Assembly: GCA_941918925.1 (NCBI GenBank)
Contig: OW799233.1
Location: forward strand, 108,617,833 to 108,681,832
Reading direction: 5' to 3'
Length of the DNA stretch: 64,000 nucleotides
Origin: Phyto melanocephala
Taxonomy: Eukaryota; Arthropoda; Insecta; Diptera; Rhinophoridae
Shown here piece after piece: positions 11,894 through 24,800 of this stretch. The position numbers and the translations under genes were made by a program. Numbering within the stretch: position 1 is the first letter of the stretch; each line of letters starts with the position of its first letter. The notes beneath the pieces are model-generated. The model ran no database searches, was not told where the DNA came from, and saw only the letters and a list, made by a program, of their open reading frames with translations.

Positions 11894-12615
11894 GTATACA
11901 CATACACTTGTACTTATTTCTTTAAGTTTTTTAATAGCAACAAAATATTTAAGTATTATTTGCTTTTTATTTTTTTCTTTTCTTTTGTACAACATGTGTT
12001 AATTTAAAAATATTTATTATTTACTTTTTATGCATTGAAAAAATATTTTTCAACACATCTTTTTGTTATATTTTTCCCGTTTAAACATTTGCTTTTTTCA
12101 CTTTGACCGCCAAAAACAAGTATGTAGTGTTATTTTATTTATTCTTCTCAATATGTATTTTTGTTGTCCTTCGTTTACAACAATAAGAAATCTTCCTCCT
12201 TTTTTTGCATATTCTCAACGCATTGCAAACTTGTTGTTGCCAATTTTATGTCATCATTATGTTGTAACGAACTAAGCAACCATATGCATGATAAAATTAA
12301 TGCAAATAATATACATACATATTTAATAAATTATTGCAAACTGTTAATAGGTATACAATTTGCACTTTAATTTTTGTTTACAATTCTTTTGTTTCAATAT
12401 TTTGTCACATTTGTATTACCATTTAAGAGCATCAAATTCAAAAATAATAAATATTTTCGTCTTATATTGTTTTTTTTTTTAAATTTGGTAATACTATTAG
12501 TCACGATGTTATTCGTTTCGCGTATTGTAGAAAACTAAATTATAAAAATTTCAAGTAAAAACAACAATACGTGTTGCGTACAATTTGTTGTTATTGTTGA
12601 ATTTTTGTGCTTTTT
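11894..12615. other. AT-rich intergenic DNA, no gene seen
   Basis: Short chance frames only. Confidence 0.5.
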
Positions 12616-12711
12616 AATACCCACCACCAAAAAAGTGTCGTAGGGCTATATTCAATATGTCATTCCGTTTGTACCACACCGAAATATTCATTTTAGACCC
12701 CATCAACTACA

Positions 12712-13585
12712 TCTATATATATAAAAGTGAAACTCTGTGTGTATGTGTGTGTGTGTGTGTTAGCTATAGACTCCGAAACTGTATAACCGATCGGGCTCAC
12801 ACTTTGGTAAGTTGTTGTACACATTCCAGGGAGTGTTTATGGGTGAAAAAAAGTGGGCGGAGCCACGCCCATAAAAAATTAGTTATCAGTTTTAGCTACT
12901 TGCACTTGACCGATTTTTCTGAAACTTTGCACACATATCGAGCTGTCATGACTAAATAATTTCGTGATAAGAAAAGTGGGCGGGGCCACGCCCCTAAAAA
13001 GTTTTAATTTTGAGGTACTTTCACTGGAGCGATTTTTCTGAAACTTTGCACACATATTGAGCTGTCATGACTATAATTTCGTGATTGAAAAAGTGGGCGG
13101 AGCCACGCCCATAAAAAATTAGTTATCAGTTTTAGCTACTTTCACTGGACCGAATTTTCTGAAACTTTGCAGACATACTGAGCTGTCATGACTTTACACT
13201 TTCGTCATTAGAAAAGTGAACAGTGCCACGCCCATTAAAAGAAAGGTATCATTTTGAGGTACTTGCACTGGACCGATTTTTCTGAAACTTTGCACACATA
13301 TTGTGTTGTCATAACTATACAGTTTCGTATTTAGAAAAGTGGGCAGTGCCACGCCCATAAAAAAAGGTATCATTTTGAGGTACTTACACTGGACCGATTT
13401 TTCTGAAACTTTGCACACTTATTGAGCTGTCATGACTATACAGTTTCGTAATTAGAAAAGTGGGCAGTGCCACGCTCTTAAAGAAAAAGTTATAGTTTTT
13501 AGCCTTGCACTTGATATTCGATTAAAATTTAGAATGCGATTAATATTCATGAAGGGGCGTAGCAACGCGCGCCGGGCTTTTCTAG
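12712..13585 (+). mobile_element. Non-autonomous Helitron, copy B
   Basis: 5' end TCTATATATATAAAAGTGAA preceded by host A; 3' end GCGCGCCGGGCTTTTCTAG followed by host T. These are the TC...CTRR ends and A|T site of canonical Helitrons. A (TG)n tract follows the 5' end. The interior is five imperfect ~120-bp units, each with GAAACTTTGCACACAT and a GTGGGCGGRGCCACGCCC palindrome. There is no Rep/helicase frame, so movement depended on an autonomous relative. Confidence 0.9.
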
Positions 13586-13869
13586 TATGTATATATTTTT
13601 AGAATCAGTGTTTCATTTTAGCAGATCTAGCTATGCCCGTCTGTTTGTTGGAAGTACAAACAAAAATATATGGGAATAAAATATGGGATAAAACGATATT
13701 TCCAAAACATAATATATGTTTGGTATTTAAAATTAACTAAATCGGTTCATTAAAAACAGAGTTATAGATTGTAATATTTTTCTGACATTGAATAAAATGA
13801 GATGGCGTTTAAGCACATTGATTATTTTCTGTTTATTTGTCTATATTGCTAAAGATTTCATATTATCAC

Positions 13870-14348
13870 GGGAATCTGCGCCGCAACCTCTGCGGCACAC
13901 CTCCATCCGATGGCCAAAATTTTCAATGACAATGTTCAATTGTTGGGCACGATGATGAGTCGAGGTTGACTGCTGTTTTGCCACACTATTGCGAAAAACA
14001 GCAATATTTTCCGTTCAACGAACTAAGAAGGCATTCACAGAGGCTTTCACATTTCATACAGACCTGCTTTGCTGAAATTTAAATATTTTTCACAATTCTC
14101 CCCATTATGGACTAATTTGAATGATTATGTTGACTAAAATAATTACGAAGTGCACGAAATGCATTTTGATTTGAACGCCCATTTTCATAAGCCAGAATAA
14201 CTTTTACGCGTTGCTCGATTGTGTATCTTATCTCAGTGGTTTAAATTGAGTTAGTCTGAAATTAACAAATGTCAAATGAAATGCAGAAAAAAACTTAACG
14301 TTTTGGTGTGGTTCTCATTCAACATCGACCCTTAAAATTTAACCACCC
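13870..14348 (-). pseudogene. Degenerate mariner-like relic in INE-1-like copy c
   Basis: The outer end on the minus strand is AGGGTGGTTAAATTTTAAGG. Minus-strand frames give a transposase N-terminus of the EQRVKVI type and a short C-terminal scrap. It is the same relic as in the copies at 2420 and 27496. Confidence 0.65.
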
Positions 14349-14910
14349 TTTATATAATATAATAAATTGGTGGGTTATATGTGTGACACGCCTACTTACT
14401 AAAATGTGACTAGTTAGTATATGTTGAGTTTTGTTCCAATTATGGTTCCAATTAAATCGCAGTATTATCATTAATGGTATAGATGTGGAAACACAATAAA
14501 TATTACTTTTATTATGAGACTTTAGAATTTAAAATGTTTATACAATTTATGTATTTATTAATAACTTGATAAATATAAGGTAGGAAATGCAACGGCCACA
14601 CAAAATCAATGTTATTTTTTAACTGCTTTTAGATACCGAGTCATATTCTTCAGTATTCGTGAGAACACAACAATGTGATCAAAAAGTGGATATTATAAAA
14701 ATACTTTTTGTTTAATTTTGGGACTAAAAATTATTTTTTTTTATTATATTTTAGTATAAATTGATTATTCTTCTATTTTATTACAAATTGATTATTCTAC
14801 AGTGATTTCAATTATAAAGGAAGTAAACAATTTTATATTATAAAAGAACAACAAAAAATTGGTGGTGGGTGTTAAAAATTCGGCACAGCCGAATATAGTG
14901 CTCTTACATG

Positions 14911-16849
14911 CTAATTTTTGTATACATAACCCTTGCGTTCGCTACGAACAAAAAAAAAAGCATATAATATGCAAAGACCCACTAGGAAAAAGGAATCTTG
15001 GCTAAATAAAGTGTTACCACTATAAAATTCAAAATTACACTTTTAGTGAACGAAAATTACCCAATTAAAATTAAGTTATGTATACCTGATACAAAATCAA
15101 AATTTTAATTTAAAAAGTTTTTTGGAAAGTTATTCCAAATTTATTTCAATAAAATAATATTTTTTACCCATAACTATACCTAAAAAACATCTATAAGGGA
15201 CCTTAGTTGAAATCAATAGAAAAACTGTATAAAAACTGAATAAAATATATGTATGTGTTGAATGTCAAATGAAACGAAAGTACAAAGCCAAATAAAATAA
15301 TACACAAACTACTAAATATATATGATGTAGCGTAGTACTTATGTAGTAGTTCTGGAAGGAAATTCGAAAGACTCAAATATATATAGACATGCATACATAG
15401 GAATGTACATATATATCGACCCCTGTGCGCGAAATTATCGTATGTTACAAAAACAAAATTTTGCAGGAAAGCGTTTTCATTACTTATAAATAAATAAAAA
15501 CGTAAATAACACTGCTAAATATAATAAAATGTACACAGTGTTATCTCCATAATTAAAACAGTAATCGCAATAATATTTTATCAGCAGATGGATTAATGGA
15601 TGTAGAACCAATTTGCATAAAAAAAAGTCAATTTCTAAAGAAACGTAACATACAATAATTTCGGGCACAGGGTTCGATATGCATTTAGACATAGAGGCGC
15701 CTCAAGTTTTAAAATGTGCAATATACATATGTACATATAAGTATGTATATTAAAAAAGCACTTTTTAATCTTTAGGTGGCGCTTCATAAAAAATTGTTTT
15801 ACAATATCATTTAAATTCAGTCCAGTTAATAATTCTAATCAATACAATTTTATTGGCAAATCATGTTTGAAACATACATACATATGTACATGTTTCAAGA
15901 ATAGTAAAAATAAAGATTACGCTATGCTTATGATATTCTGTAAGATGACTGTGAGCCAACACAGTAAGGGTTGCCCATAAAAAATTTTCTAATTGAAACA
16001 CATCCGAAGAAATTTTTAAGACAACAAATCAAAAAAATTAAACGCAAAACCATTGCAAGTATACAAACTCTTAATTTTTCTTTTATTTAAAAAAACCAAG
16101 CGCTTTATATGTGAAAAAATATAGTTTGTACAAAATAATGTTTGAATTTGGTTAAGAAATCATATAACATTCCAGGTATTCGGATTGTATTTTGTGAGAG
16201 TTGGCAGCACTGTAATATAAATAACTTTCGCTCTTAAAAAACTATATCCGTTCCGATATAGTCACCTCACTGCAAAAATCATCATTAATTCAAATTTTTT
16301 TTAAATTATTTTTTTTTTGTAAAATTTCAGGTTGTTGAAAAGTCCGCTCCAATCATAATTTTCGTTATAATTTTGCTGTAGTAAATTATTTTAAAATAAA
16401 TTTAAGTAAAATTTTTAACAGGAATATTTAACGTAGTTTTTCATTTTATTTTATTTTTCTTCAACATTCCTCTGCACCCATGGTACATTTTATTAGTTTC
16501 AGTTGATCAGTTGTTTCTTTCGAAAATTCAAAATTTAATACATTTTTCATTTTTATTCAATTTTCATAAATAAAATAATCCTTCTTATTTGAGGTTCATG
16601 TCAATAATCGACGTAACTCTCCTTTTACTATCCCAACATGGCTATACTTAAGGAGGGTCAATTAAAACGGCTCTTCACTTCATATTCTGTCATATAGAAA
16701 AATCAATAGAGTTTGAAACTGCACATTGGTATCTTTTCTTGGCATAGAGAGTGTTTTTAATAATGTATGTAGATTATCATTGGGCCAATGGAAGAACTGA
16801 GTGTTGACGTTTCTCTAATCAGATTTACTTCTTATCTACTGTTAAATAG
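14911..16849. other. Intergenic DNA, no gene seen
   Basis: AT-rich with short CATA/TATG microsatellites. No frame is convincing. Confidence 0.45.
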
Positions 16850-17290
16850 GATCATAAAATCTACTTTAGGCCAATATTATTAAAGCGGAAACGTAAATTT
16901 CTCCAAAACGGAACTTGCATTTTTTACTAGAAAGAACAAAATCCCATACTTGACGAGGCTTCTCTGATTTTATCGGATAGTGCAAAATATCTTGGAGACA
17001 TTTTGAATAGCAAACTATCTTAGATTATCAACATTGGGGCAAGAGTAGCAAAAGCGACGTAGTAGGCGGTGGTGTCAACTTCGTCATGTAGGATGAAATA
17101 TTACAAGGCATTCCATAAAAATATCAGAATTCTTACCGATAGCCAAGCCGTCATTAGGTCCCTGATTGATGTCTAATCGACATCACAATTTGTCCATGAA
17201 TGTCCTTAAGTTGGATAGCGATGCATTCATAAATCTCCAGGGACACTAAATCAGTGATGACAACTGCAAAACTAATGAAACGTGCATCAC
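16850..17290 (+). pseudogene. Non-LTR retrotransposon relic: end of RT plus RNase H
   Basis: Broken plus-strand frames give KTELAFFTRKNKIP, then after a frameshift LSDSAKYLGDILNSKLS and ARVAKA, which is the RT thumb of R1/I/LOA-type elements. These are followed by RILTDSQAVIRSL and a degraded GH motif typical of the RNase H domain. Stops and frameshifts rule out function. LOA or I clade is likely because an RNase H is present. Confidence 0.65.
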
Positions 17291-18847
17291 TTAAAGATGG
17301 GGTGGGTGCAGTGTATTTGATGACGGATCTAAAAAATTATTGCAGTTTGCATTACAAACTTTGAACAAAGTTCAACAGCGTTATAACTAGATGGATAATA
17401 TTCGGAGTGCGAAAGTTCGATCAGTATTTATGTATATGGCAAAAAATTTATTTTAGTGACTGACAACAAGGCTATTTTGCAAATATTTTCTCCAAATAAG
17501 GGCATACCTGTTTTATCTGCAACGCGAATGCAACATTACGCTATATAGTATCTGTCACATTTCGATTATAAGATTCGTTTAAAAAATCTAAGCACAATGC
17601 GAATGCAGATGCAGATGCTATGTCCAGACTTCTAGTTAGTGAGAGTTATTAAAATATTGAGGAAGTTGATGTAATTGAATTAAATGACGAATTGGCTGAT
17701 AGCACTTAGATAAGGAAGTAAAAAAATTACACGAATGTCTTAGATATAGAAAATGTGAGGGAGTAGATCGGTTTGGTTTACCACAAGAAGAAAATGTATA
17801 TTGCGAGAAATACGAGTGTATATTCCAGGAGTCTTACAAAAAAGAGTACTACTTGAACTCCATACTGCTCATTTCGGAATTACGAAAATGAAAAGTTTAG
17901 CAAGAGCGTATTGCTGGTGGAGTGGTACTGACAAAGATATCGAGAAAATGACTTTGCTGGTTCGTTTCTTGGCAAATACCTGTTTGTGATGGTGGATGCA
18001 TATGACAAGTGGCCAGAGGTGCACATAATTCCAAATATTACAACGGAAACTACCATTCGTAAATGTGAAGAGATTTTTGCAACATTAGGAATTCCAAACA
18101 TTTTTGTAAGTGACCAAGGCACACAATTTAACCCAATTTTAAGAATTTTTGAGAAACAACATATCATCCGGCGACAAATAGCCAAGCGGAAAGGTTTGTC
18201 CAAACGTTTAAGAACAAACTTAAAGCAGCAAATTGTACGGCAGCGTCAATAAATAAAGATTTATTGAAATTTTGATGGCGTGTTTATACACCCAGCTACA
18301 AGAATATCTTCAGCTATGTTGATGTTTGGTAGACAGCTACAATCACACTTGGAACTTTTATTACCTTTAAATATTGTTGAATTTTAAATTAAGCAACCGT
18401 GTCTTAGGGAATTTGCTATTGACCAAAAAATTGCAGTTCGAGACTATATGTCATCCGTTAAATGGAGGTTTGGTAAAGTTTTATCTGTCATGGAAAATTT
18501 ACACTACAAGGTTTTATTAGACGACGGTCGTATTTGGAAGAGGCATGTAGAGCAGATGAAGAGTGCTGGTAAAAGGATTGAGACAGCCTCAGTAAATAAG
18601 TCCTCTGACATTGAAATTTTTCGTCAAATGCCAGCTTCTTATAGCAACGATATGGTAACCACAGTCAACTGGCAATGATGAGCTGAAATTGAATTGTTAG
18701 ATAATGAAGGTGTTGATTTCGAATCATCTGAAGATTTTGAAGGATTTGAAACAGAACCCCAAGTACACAATGAAAGCAAACATAATCAAGTTGGAAATTC
18801 TTTTAGTGGTGGTAGAGAGCAGCCAGATGAAACCTTACTTCGTAGAA
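17291..18847 (+). pseudogene. Ty3/gypsy retrotransposon pol relic (RNase H and integrase)
   Basis: In order: a degraded RNase H region ending in KHNANADADAMSRL (about 17585-17630); an integrase zinc-binding region with HTAHFGITKMKSLARAYCWW at about 17860-17925; the integrase core MVDAYDKWPEVHIIP and FVSDQGTQFN at 17986-18135; and a C-terminal chromodomain-like/GPY segment at 18448-18580. Several stops and frameshifts separate these blocks. No LTRs are recognisable. It is interrupted at its downstream end by a SINE. Confidence 0.85.
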
Positions 18848-19073
18848 GGTAGGTAGGTAGGTAAGGCTGGTGCAAAGTTACCCTCACACCTTCACTCGGA
18901 GACCATTACGGTCCATTGTGACGCCTTAATAGAGAGAAGAATATAATAAGAATAGAAATATTAAGAATAGAAGAGAAAGAGAAGCAGACAATTCCAGAGT
19001 CTCCGGCGGGAATCGAACCCGCAACCCCCAAACAACTGACTTGTCCTTTACCGACTAGTCCACAGGGGCACTC
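18848..19073 (-). mobile_element. tRNA-derived SINE
   Basis: Read on the minus strand it starts GAGTGCCCCTGTGGACTAGT, a tRNA-like head with an A box (GGACTAGTCGGTAAAGG, near 19060-19044) and a B box (GGGTTCGATTCCCGCC, near 19020-19005). An unrelated body follows and it ends in a (TACC)n tail. A 12-bp duplication TACTTCGTAGAA flanks it at 18836-18847 and 19074-19085, marking the insertion inside the gypsy relic. Confidence 0.85.
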
Positions 19074-19085
19074 TACTTCGTAGAA

Positions 19086-19544
19086 AATATTAAACGAATA
19101 TTCAAATATTAACACGAATATTCAAAATAATCTTTGATTGTATTTTTCAGTTTTCTTTTGTAATAAATTATAAATTTATTCAATTTTGTTTTATATTTTG
19201 AAACATTCATTAAATAACATTTTAGGATCAGTATTGAGATCTATTCCGTATTAAACTTTTATTGATTCCATTATATAATGCTATAATTGTTATGATTAAA
19301 TTTTTTAATAAATTTAGTGCGTAAAGAGATGTTATGTTAATGTGAAAATACTAAATGTTAGTGCGAATGTCAAATACAAAAGAAATGAACAATAACGATT
19401 TATGGTTAGTCTGTAAATGGAAATGACGACGTGCAGTTGATATATGACAAGATAATTTAAAAATTGCAATCTAACAGTGTGATCATGTGCAGAATATAAA
19501 CAAACATACAAACATTTTCATTTTTATAGCATAGATTGTATTTT
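19086..19544. other. TAF1B 3' flank
   Basis: Contains candidate minus-strand polyadenylation signals, for example AATAAA at 19263-19258. No other structure seen. Confidence 0.4.
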
Positions 19545-20237
19545 TCACCATATCTCGCGATAGGTATTTAAAATAATTTGAATTTCTTTTAAATCATTTG
19601 AAGAATTTATATATACACAATTTTTAATAGTTTTGGGATCATTAATGCCTAAACAAAACATTACTTCTATGCAAATTAATTGCTCAAAAACCGCAAACCA
19701 ATTAACATTAATGGTCTGAGCACATGTTTCCAACAGCCACGTGAAGGATCGAGGAAGCTTATCTTGTAACTGCGATTTTTGAGCTTTTTTCAACACTGCT
19801 GTAGTACCCAGCAGCATCCAACAATCCAAATTGGAAATATACATTTTCAAATCTTTATCACCATTCGTAGATTTTTCCTTTTGTTTATTACTATTGTTTT
19901 TGGGAGAACCCGGTTCTACTTTAATAAATTCTTTTAATGAAATGAATTCCTGTGATGATAAAACATCACCGTCATCGTTAATTATTGAAACGCATTCTGA
20001 TTCGTCTATATTTATTTTAGCATCTTCTTCACCATCATCTTCATTTATTAGCGATTCTTCATCACATATGTCCTTAAATAGATCAATATTTTCCAAATTT
20101 CTTCTTGGTTTTGTTAAAAGGACTTGATTCTCAATAGGCTCCATATCATTTTCACTGAACAATTCATATGAATGCATTGATTGAAGATCATCAAAACTTT
20201 TTGTTTTTAAGTCGGTTGTATTATTGTGTTTTGACAT
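19545..20237 (-). CDS. TAF1B: TAF1B exon 6 (C-terminus)
   Basis: Acceptor CTTTCAG at 20238; stop TGA at 19547-19545. 230 residues with an acidic stretch, then a conserved-looking segment around DCWMLLGTTAVL and a final helical region ending in YREIW. Confidence 0.85.
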   Translation of the reverse strand: MSKHNNTTDLKTKSFDDLQSMHSYELFSENDMEPIENQVLLTKPRRNLENIDLFKDICDEESLINEDDGEEDAKINIDESECVSIINDDGDVLSSQEFISLKEFIKVEPGSPKNNSNKQKEKSTNGDKDLKMYISNLDCWMLLGTTAVLKKAQKSQLQDKLPRSFTWLLETCAQTINVNWFAVFEQLICIEVMFCLGINDPKTIKNCVYINSSNDLKEIQIILNTYREIW

Positions 20238-21797
20238 CTGAAAGTGTGATAAAAAAAAATTTTTAATTAAATACATATTTTAACATTAGCTGAGACAAGA
20301 TATTAGTGATGTGACGAAAATCTATTTTTAAGTATTCGCAAGCGAACTATACGTGATTATAGCACTCATCAAGCCTTTAAGTATATCTATATATATAAAA
20401 GTGAAACTCTGTGTGTGTGTGTGTGTGTGTGTTAGCTATAGACTCCGAAACTGTAAAACCGATGGGGCTCAAACTTGGGTAAGTTGTTGTACACACACCA
20501 GGGAGTGTTTATGGGTGAAAAAAAGTGGGCGGAGCCACGCCCATAAAAAATTAGTTATCAGTTTTAGCTACTTGCACTTGACCGATTTTTCTGAAACTTT
20601 GCACACATATCGAGCTGTCATGACTAAATCATTTCGTGATAAGAAAAGTGGGCGGGGCCACGCCCCTAAAAAGTTTTAATTTTGAAGTACTTGCACTGGA
20701 CCGATTTTTATGAAACTTTGCACACATACTAAGCTGTCACAACCATATAATTTCGTGATTAGAAAAGTGGGCGGGGCTACGCCCAAAAAAAAGTTTATAG
20801 TTTTGAGGTACTTGCACCAGACCGATTTTTCTGAAACTTTGCACACATATCGAGCTGTCATGGCTAAATAATTTCGTGATTAGAAAAGTGGGAAGTGCCA
20901 CGCCCATAAAAAAAGGTATCATTTTGAGGTACTTTCACTGGACCGATTATTCTGAAACTTTGCACACATATTGAGCTGTTACGACTTTACAATGATTAGA
21001 AAAGTGGGCAATGCCACGCCCATAAAAAAATTATAATTTTTAGGTTTTTGCACTTGATATTCAATTAAAATTCAGAATGCATTTCGATTCATTGAGGGGC
21101 GTAGCAACGCGCGCCGGGTTTGGCTAGTAGTAAATATTTGTAAAAAATGTACTTTTATATTGCAGTTCGTGTGATGGAATGAAACATATTCGTTGGTTTT
21201 ATGTTATATAAAATACTAGAAAAGCCCGGCGAGCGTTGCTACGCCTCTTAATGAATAAAAATGCATTCATAATTTTAATTGAATACTAAGTGCAAGAAGC
21301 TAAAAATTATAACTTTTTTAAAGGTCGCGGCACTGCCCACTTTTCTAATAACGAAGCTGTATAGTCATCACAGCTCAATATGTGTTTGAAAAGTTTTAGA
21401 AAAATCGGTGAAGGTTAAGAAGCTGAAAAAGACAACTTTTTTTTATGGGTGTGGCACTGCCCACTTTTCTAATCACGAAATTGTAAATTCATGACAGCTC
21501 AATATGTGTGCAGTTTCAGAAAAATCGGTCTAGTGCAAGTACCTCAAAATTATTACTTTTTTTATGGGCGTGGCCCCGCTCACTTTTCTTATCACGAAAT
21601 TATTTAGTCATGACAGCTCGATATGTGTGCAAAGTTTCAGAGAAATCGGTCAAGTGCAAGTAGCTAAAAATGATAACTAATTTTTATGGGCGTAGCCCCG
21701 CCCAATTTTTTCCACCCATAAACACTCCCTGGTATGTGTACAACAACTTGCCAAAGTTTGAGTCCGATCGGTTTTACAGTTTCGGAGTCTATAGCTA

Positions 21798-21828
<31 letters not shown>

Positions 21829-24800
21829 TTCACTTTTATATATATAGATAACATGACAGAATGCCTATAAGAATTAATTGGATTACATAATTTCTAAATT
21901 TTTATAAGGATAAGAAATATAATTTAAACGGAAGAATAAAATTTTTTGATGACTTGCCTGAAGAGTTAGCGAAAAATTAAACAGATAGTATACATACATA
22001 AGTGGAAGAGTTAAAGTACCTATATATACATGTATTATTGGAAGAAGTACTGGTGAAGACCATTAAAACATATTTGGGGTTTAAAGTGTTCGTAACCTTA
22101 GTATAAACAATCTAAAATATGTAAGCTGAAAACTCAAAAACTCCAAGAACTCCAACTTTAGTATGATTTTCCAATTTAAATGTATATTTAAGTAAAGTAT
22201 GGTCGACTTCCTAAACGCAAGTTGCAATGCATATTTACAATGCATACACTTCGTAAACGCATATGTAAACTTTCTAGCAATGTCCAATGTTCCTAATCGT
22301 TTAGCCACTCATTTTACTACGTATCAGCTGTCAAAATCGCGCATCATTTTTATTTTGTATGCAAACATTTGAGCTGCAATGGCTGAGTTAGTATTTTCTT
22401 TGATTATTTTTAATAAATTATTTATAATTGATAGAGTTTATTTAAATCACAGACTAATAATTTAAATAATTAAACACTTTATATTGCAAAGACAAAAAGT
22501 GGATCCATGAGCATTCCTAAATGCCGATAAAATGCAAAAAAAATCTCTGCAACGCAAGGTTGCACTTAAGACATGTTTATAAGAAAAAACTTCTTATGTC
22601 TGCTTTTATAATTTTTCAGGAAAGTACTCCTACATTTTTGATTTGATTAAACTGATTTCTTTCCTTCTGTATTTTGTAAAGAACGTTTAGATTAACATTT
22701 ATTAAATTAAATTAAAAATTAAAATAAGTTATTATCCCAAAAGCTATTGTTCGTTGAAAAAATATAGGCAATAAGATTTTACACTTTAACTTAATGTAAA
22801 GTTGTTTAAATTAGTTGAAACATTTTCTGAGGGTAGATTTAAATTACGGGATTGCAGTTACTATTTCAATTTTACTGGTGTTACTATTTCAGTTTTAGTT
22901 TATGTCGACTTAAGCAGTTATTAATTTTTGTCACAGATATTTAGCATGTATTGCAATGGAAATCATTATTAAATATTTTTTCGTTTGCTTGCGACGACTT
23001 TAACTGCCTGTTCAACGATGTCGAAAAAAAACCCAAGCGAAATTTCATTCGTACAAATACGTTGAAAACAAAAACAAATTTTTAGTTTTTGTTGTTATTT
23101 TCAATATATTTGTACGAATGAAATTTCGCTTGGGTTTTCTTTCGACAACGTTGAACAGGCAGTAAAAATTGTATCATTACATTTTGAAGTTTTAGTTACT
23201 CTCTAAGAATGTGAATGCTTTTCTATTAGCTTATGAATCTATCTCGTACTGAAAATATTATTTAATGTTTATTATTTGCTCACCTCGTTATTTTCTTCCT
23301 CAATTTCCGTATCATCATCCCGTATCATTGTTAAATCGTAATTCATATGTGGATTAAACAAAGAACCCTTTTTTGAACGCCGTTGATGTCGTTCGCTGAA
23401 CGATTGTAAATCAGTTACAAAACATAATTCATCTGTTCTTTGAGCAACATCGGCCTTAACTATTTCACCCCATTCATCATCTTCTATGTCAAAACATGCC
23501 TTTTGCATTCTAAAATTTGATATAAATGCTGTACGTGGTGAACGAAATATGCCAACATATTCCCTATTTTTAGTTGTTGCTAACGCATGTACATTCAATT
23601 TTAGTTGATGTTTTTCAAAATAGGCAATTAAGGGTTTAACTTCTAAGTAGCAATTAATGTTACGTAGTGAATGATCCGTACGCATAAAATCTGGAATTTT
23701 AAGGTTGTGCAAAGAATTTGCATTTTGTTCGTTTTCACAAAATAAAAAAATATTTTTAAAGTATGAAAGTCCCGGTGTAAAAGTAGGTTTAAATTCAATA
23801 ATTGGCAACGTTTTTTTGTCGTCATTATTTTCCTGAAAACGTTGAAATATTGACTTAAAGTTGTTTATTTTATTTTTTAAATTAACATCATCGGTAGTGT
23901 CATTTAGTAAATTTTCTGCATCTGTTGTTTTACGCATCTCTTCGGCCATTTGCTCCAGCAGTTGTGTTGTACTTTGGCTTTGTTTGAATTGTTCACAAAA
24001 CGAAGAATTAAATCGTGACACAATGACTTTACGCATTTCAATGTATTTTACCCATTCGCTCCAAACAAAAAGCAATGGCTCTTTTTCACCTTCCCTACAA
24101 TTTATTTCTTCGATTTTTGAATTTAGTTTTTGTGCGGCCAGTGAAATGCGGTGCTCCTTGCGTCCGTCTAACCCGTACAATAATTTTAAGGTGAAAACTA
24201 TATAAGCCATGGCCCTGGCTTCAAAACCAGGATAATGTCCCACAGCGCGAACACCAAATTGTGGGGGCAGTAAATTTAGCAATCTTTCAATATAATCGAT
24301 TATAGCTTTAGGCAAACACAATTCAGTGGCATATCTTTGCACTAATTTAAAAACGTCAGGCTGTTTAGGCTTATATATTCCAATATTTTTGCATATTAGG
24401 CCAAGGTGGTCTCTAAGAGACTGAAGTAAACAAAAATATACATTAAATGTTAACTATTATGCGTAATATTTTTTTATTCTAACTATCGACAAAAAACACT
24501 TAAAGAGTATTTATCATGCAATGAAAAAATTTTAACAAAAAATTTTGAGATGTTACATTAAGAAAAACTTTAAATTCCTTAAAAAAAATTAAACAGACTT
24601 TGCATAAAAGTTATAGTAAAGGGTCCGCCAAATAACATTTTTTTTAAATGCTATAAAAAGTGTAGCTTCGACTGTGTGGTACGTAACGCCGTCCTGTTGA
24701 AACCAAATGTTGCAAATATCCTCCTCTTAAATTTTTGTGAACAAAAATTCGTTCAACATGACCCGATAACGATCGCCATTGACTACGGCCACTCCTTGCT

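Larger units (their letters stand above)
12616..14910 (+). mobile_element. INE-1/DINE-1-like element, family 2, copy c, split by a Helitron
   Basis: Starts TAATACCCACCACC and ends with the stem-loop ATTCGGCACAGCCGAAT followed by ATAGTGCTCTTACATG. Its AGACCCCATCAAC block stops at 12711 and resumes after 13585 with TTTTTAGAATCAG, showing that the Helitron at 12712-13585 landed inside it. It also contains the mariner relic shared by the family. Confidence 0.8.

Noticed and set aside
12657..12959. 100-codon plus-strand frame in Helitron copy B, with similar frames in copies C, E and F
   Set aside because: It runs through the (TG)n tract and the minisatellite. The similarity between copies reflects the shared repeat, and unit changes break the frame.
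12890..13480. Regularly spaced repeats that could be taken for a CRISPR array
   Set aside because: The ~120-bp units are contiguous with no unique spacers, inside a Helitron with proper ends, in a eukaryotic genome.
19004..19070. Possible tRNA gene on the minus strand
   Set aside because: A and B boxes are present, but the acceptor stem does not pair properly and the sequence continues into a SINE body with tail and target duplications.
23861..24205. Plus-strand 114-codon frame
   Set aside because: Antisense of TAF1B exon 5.
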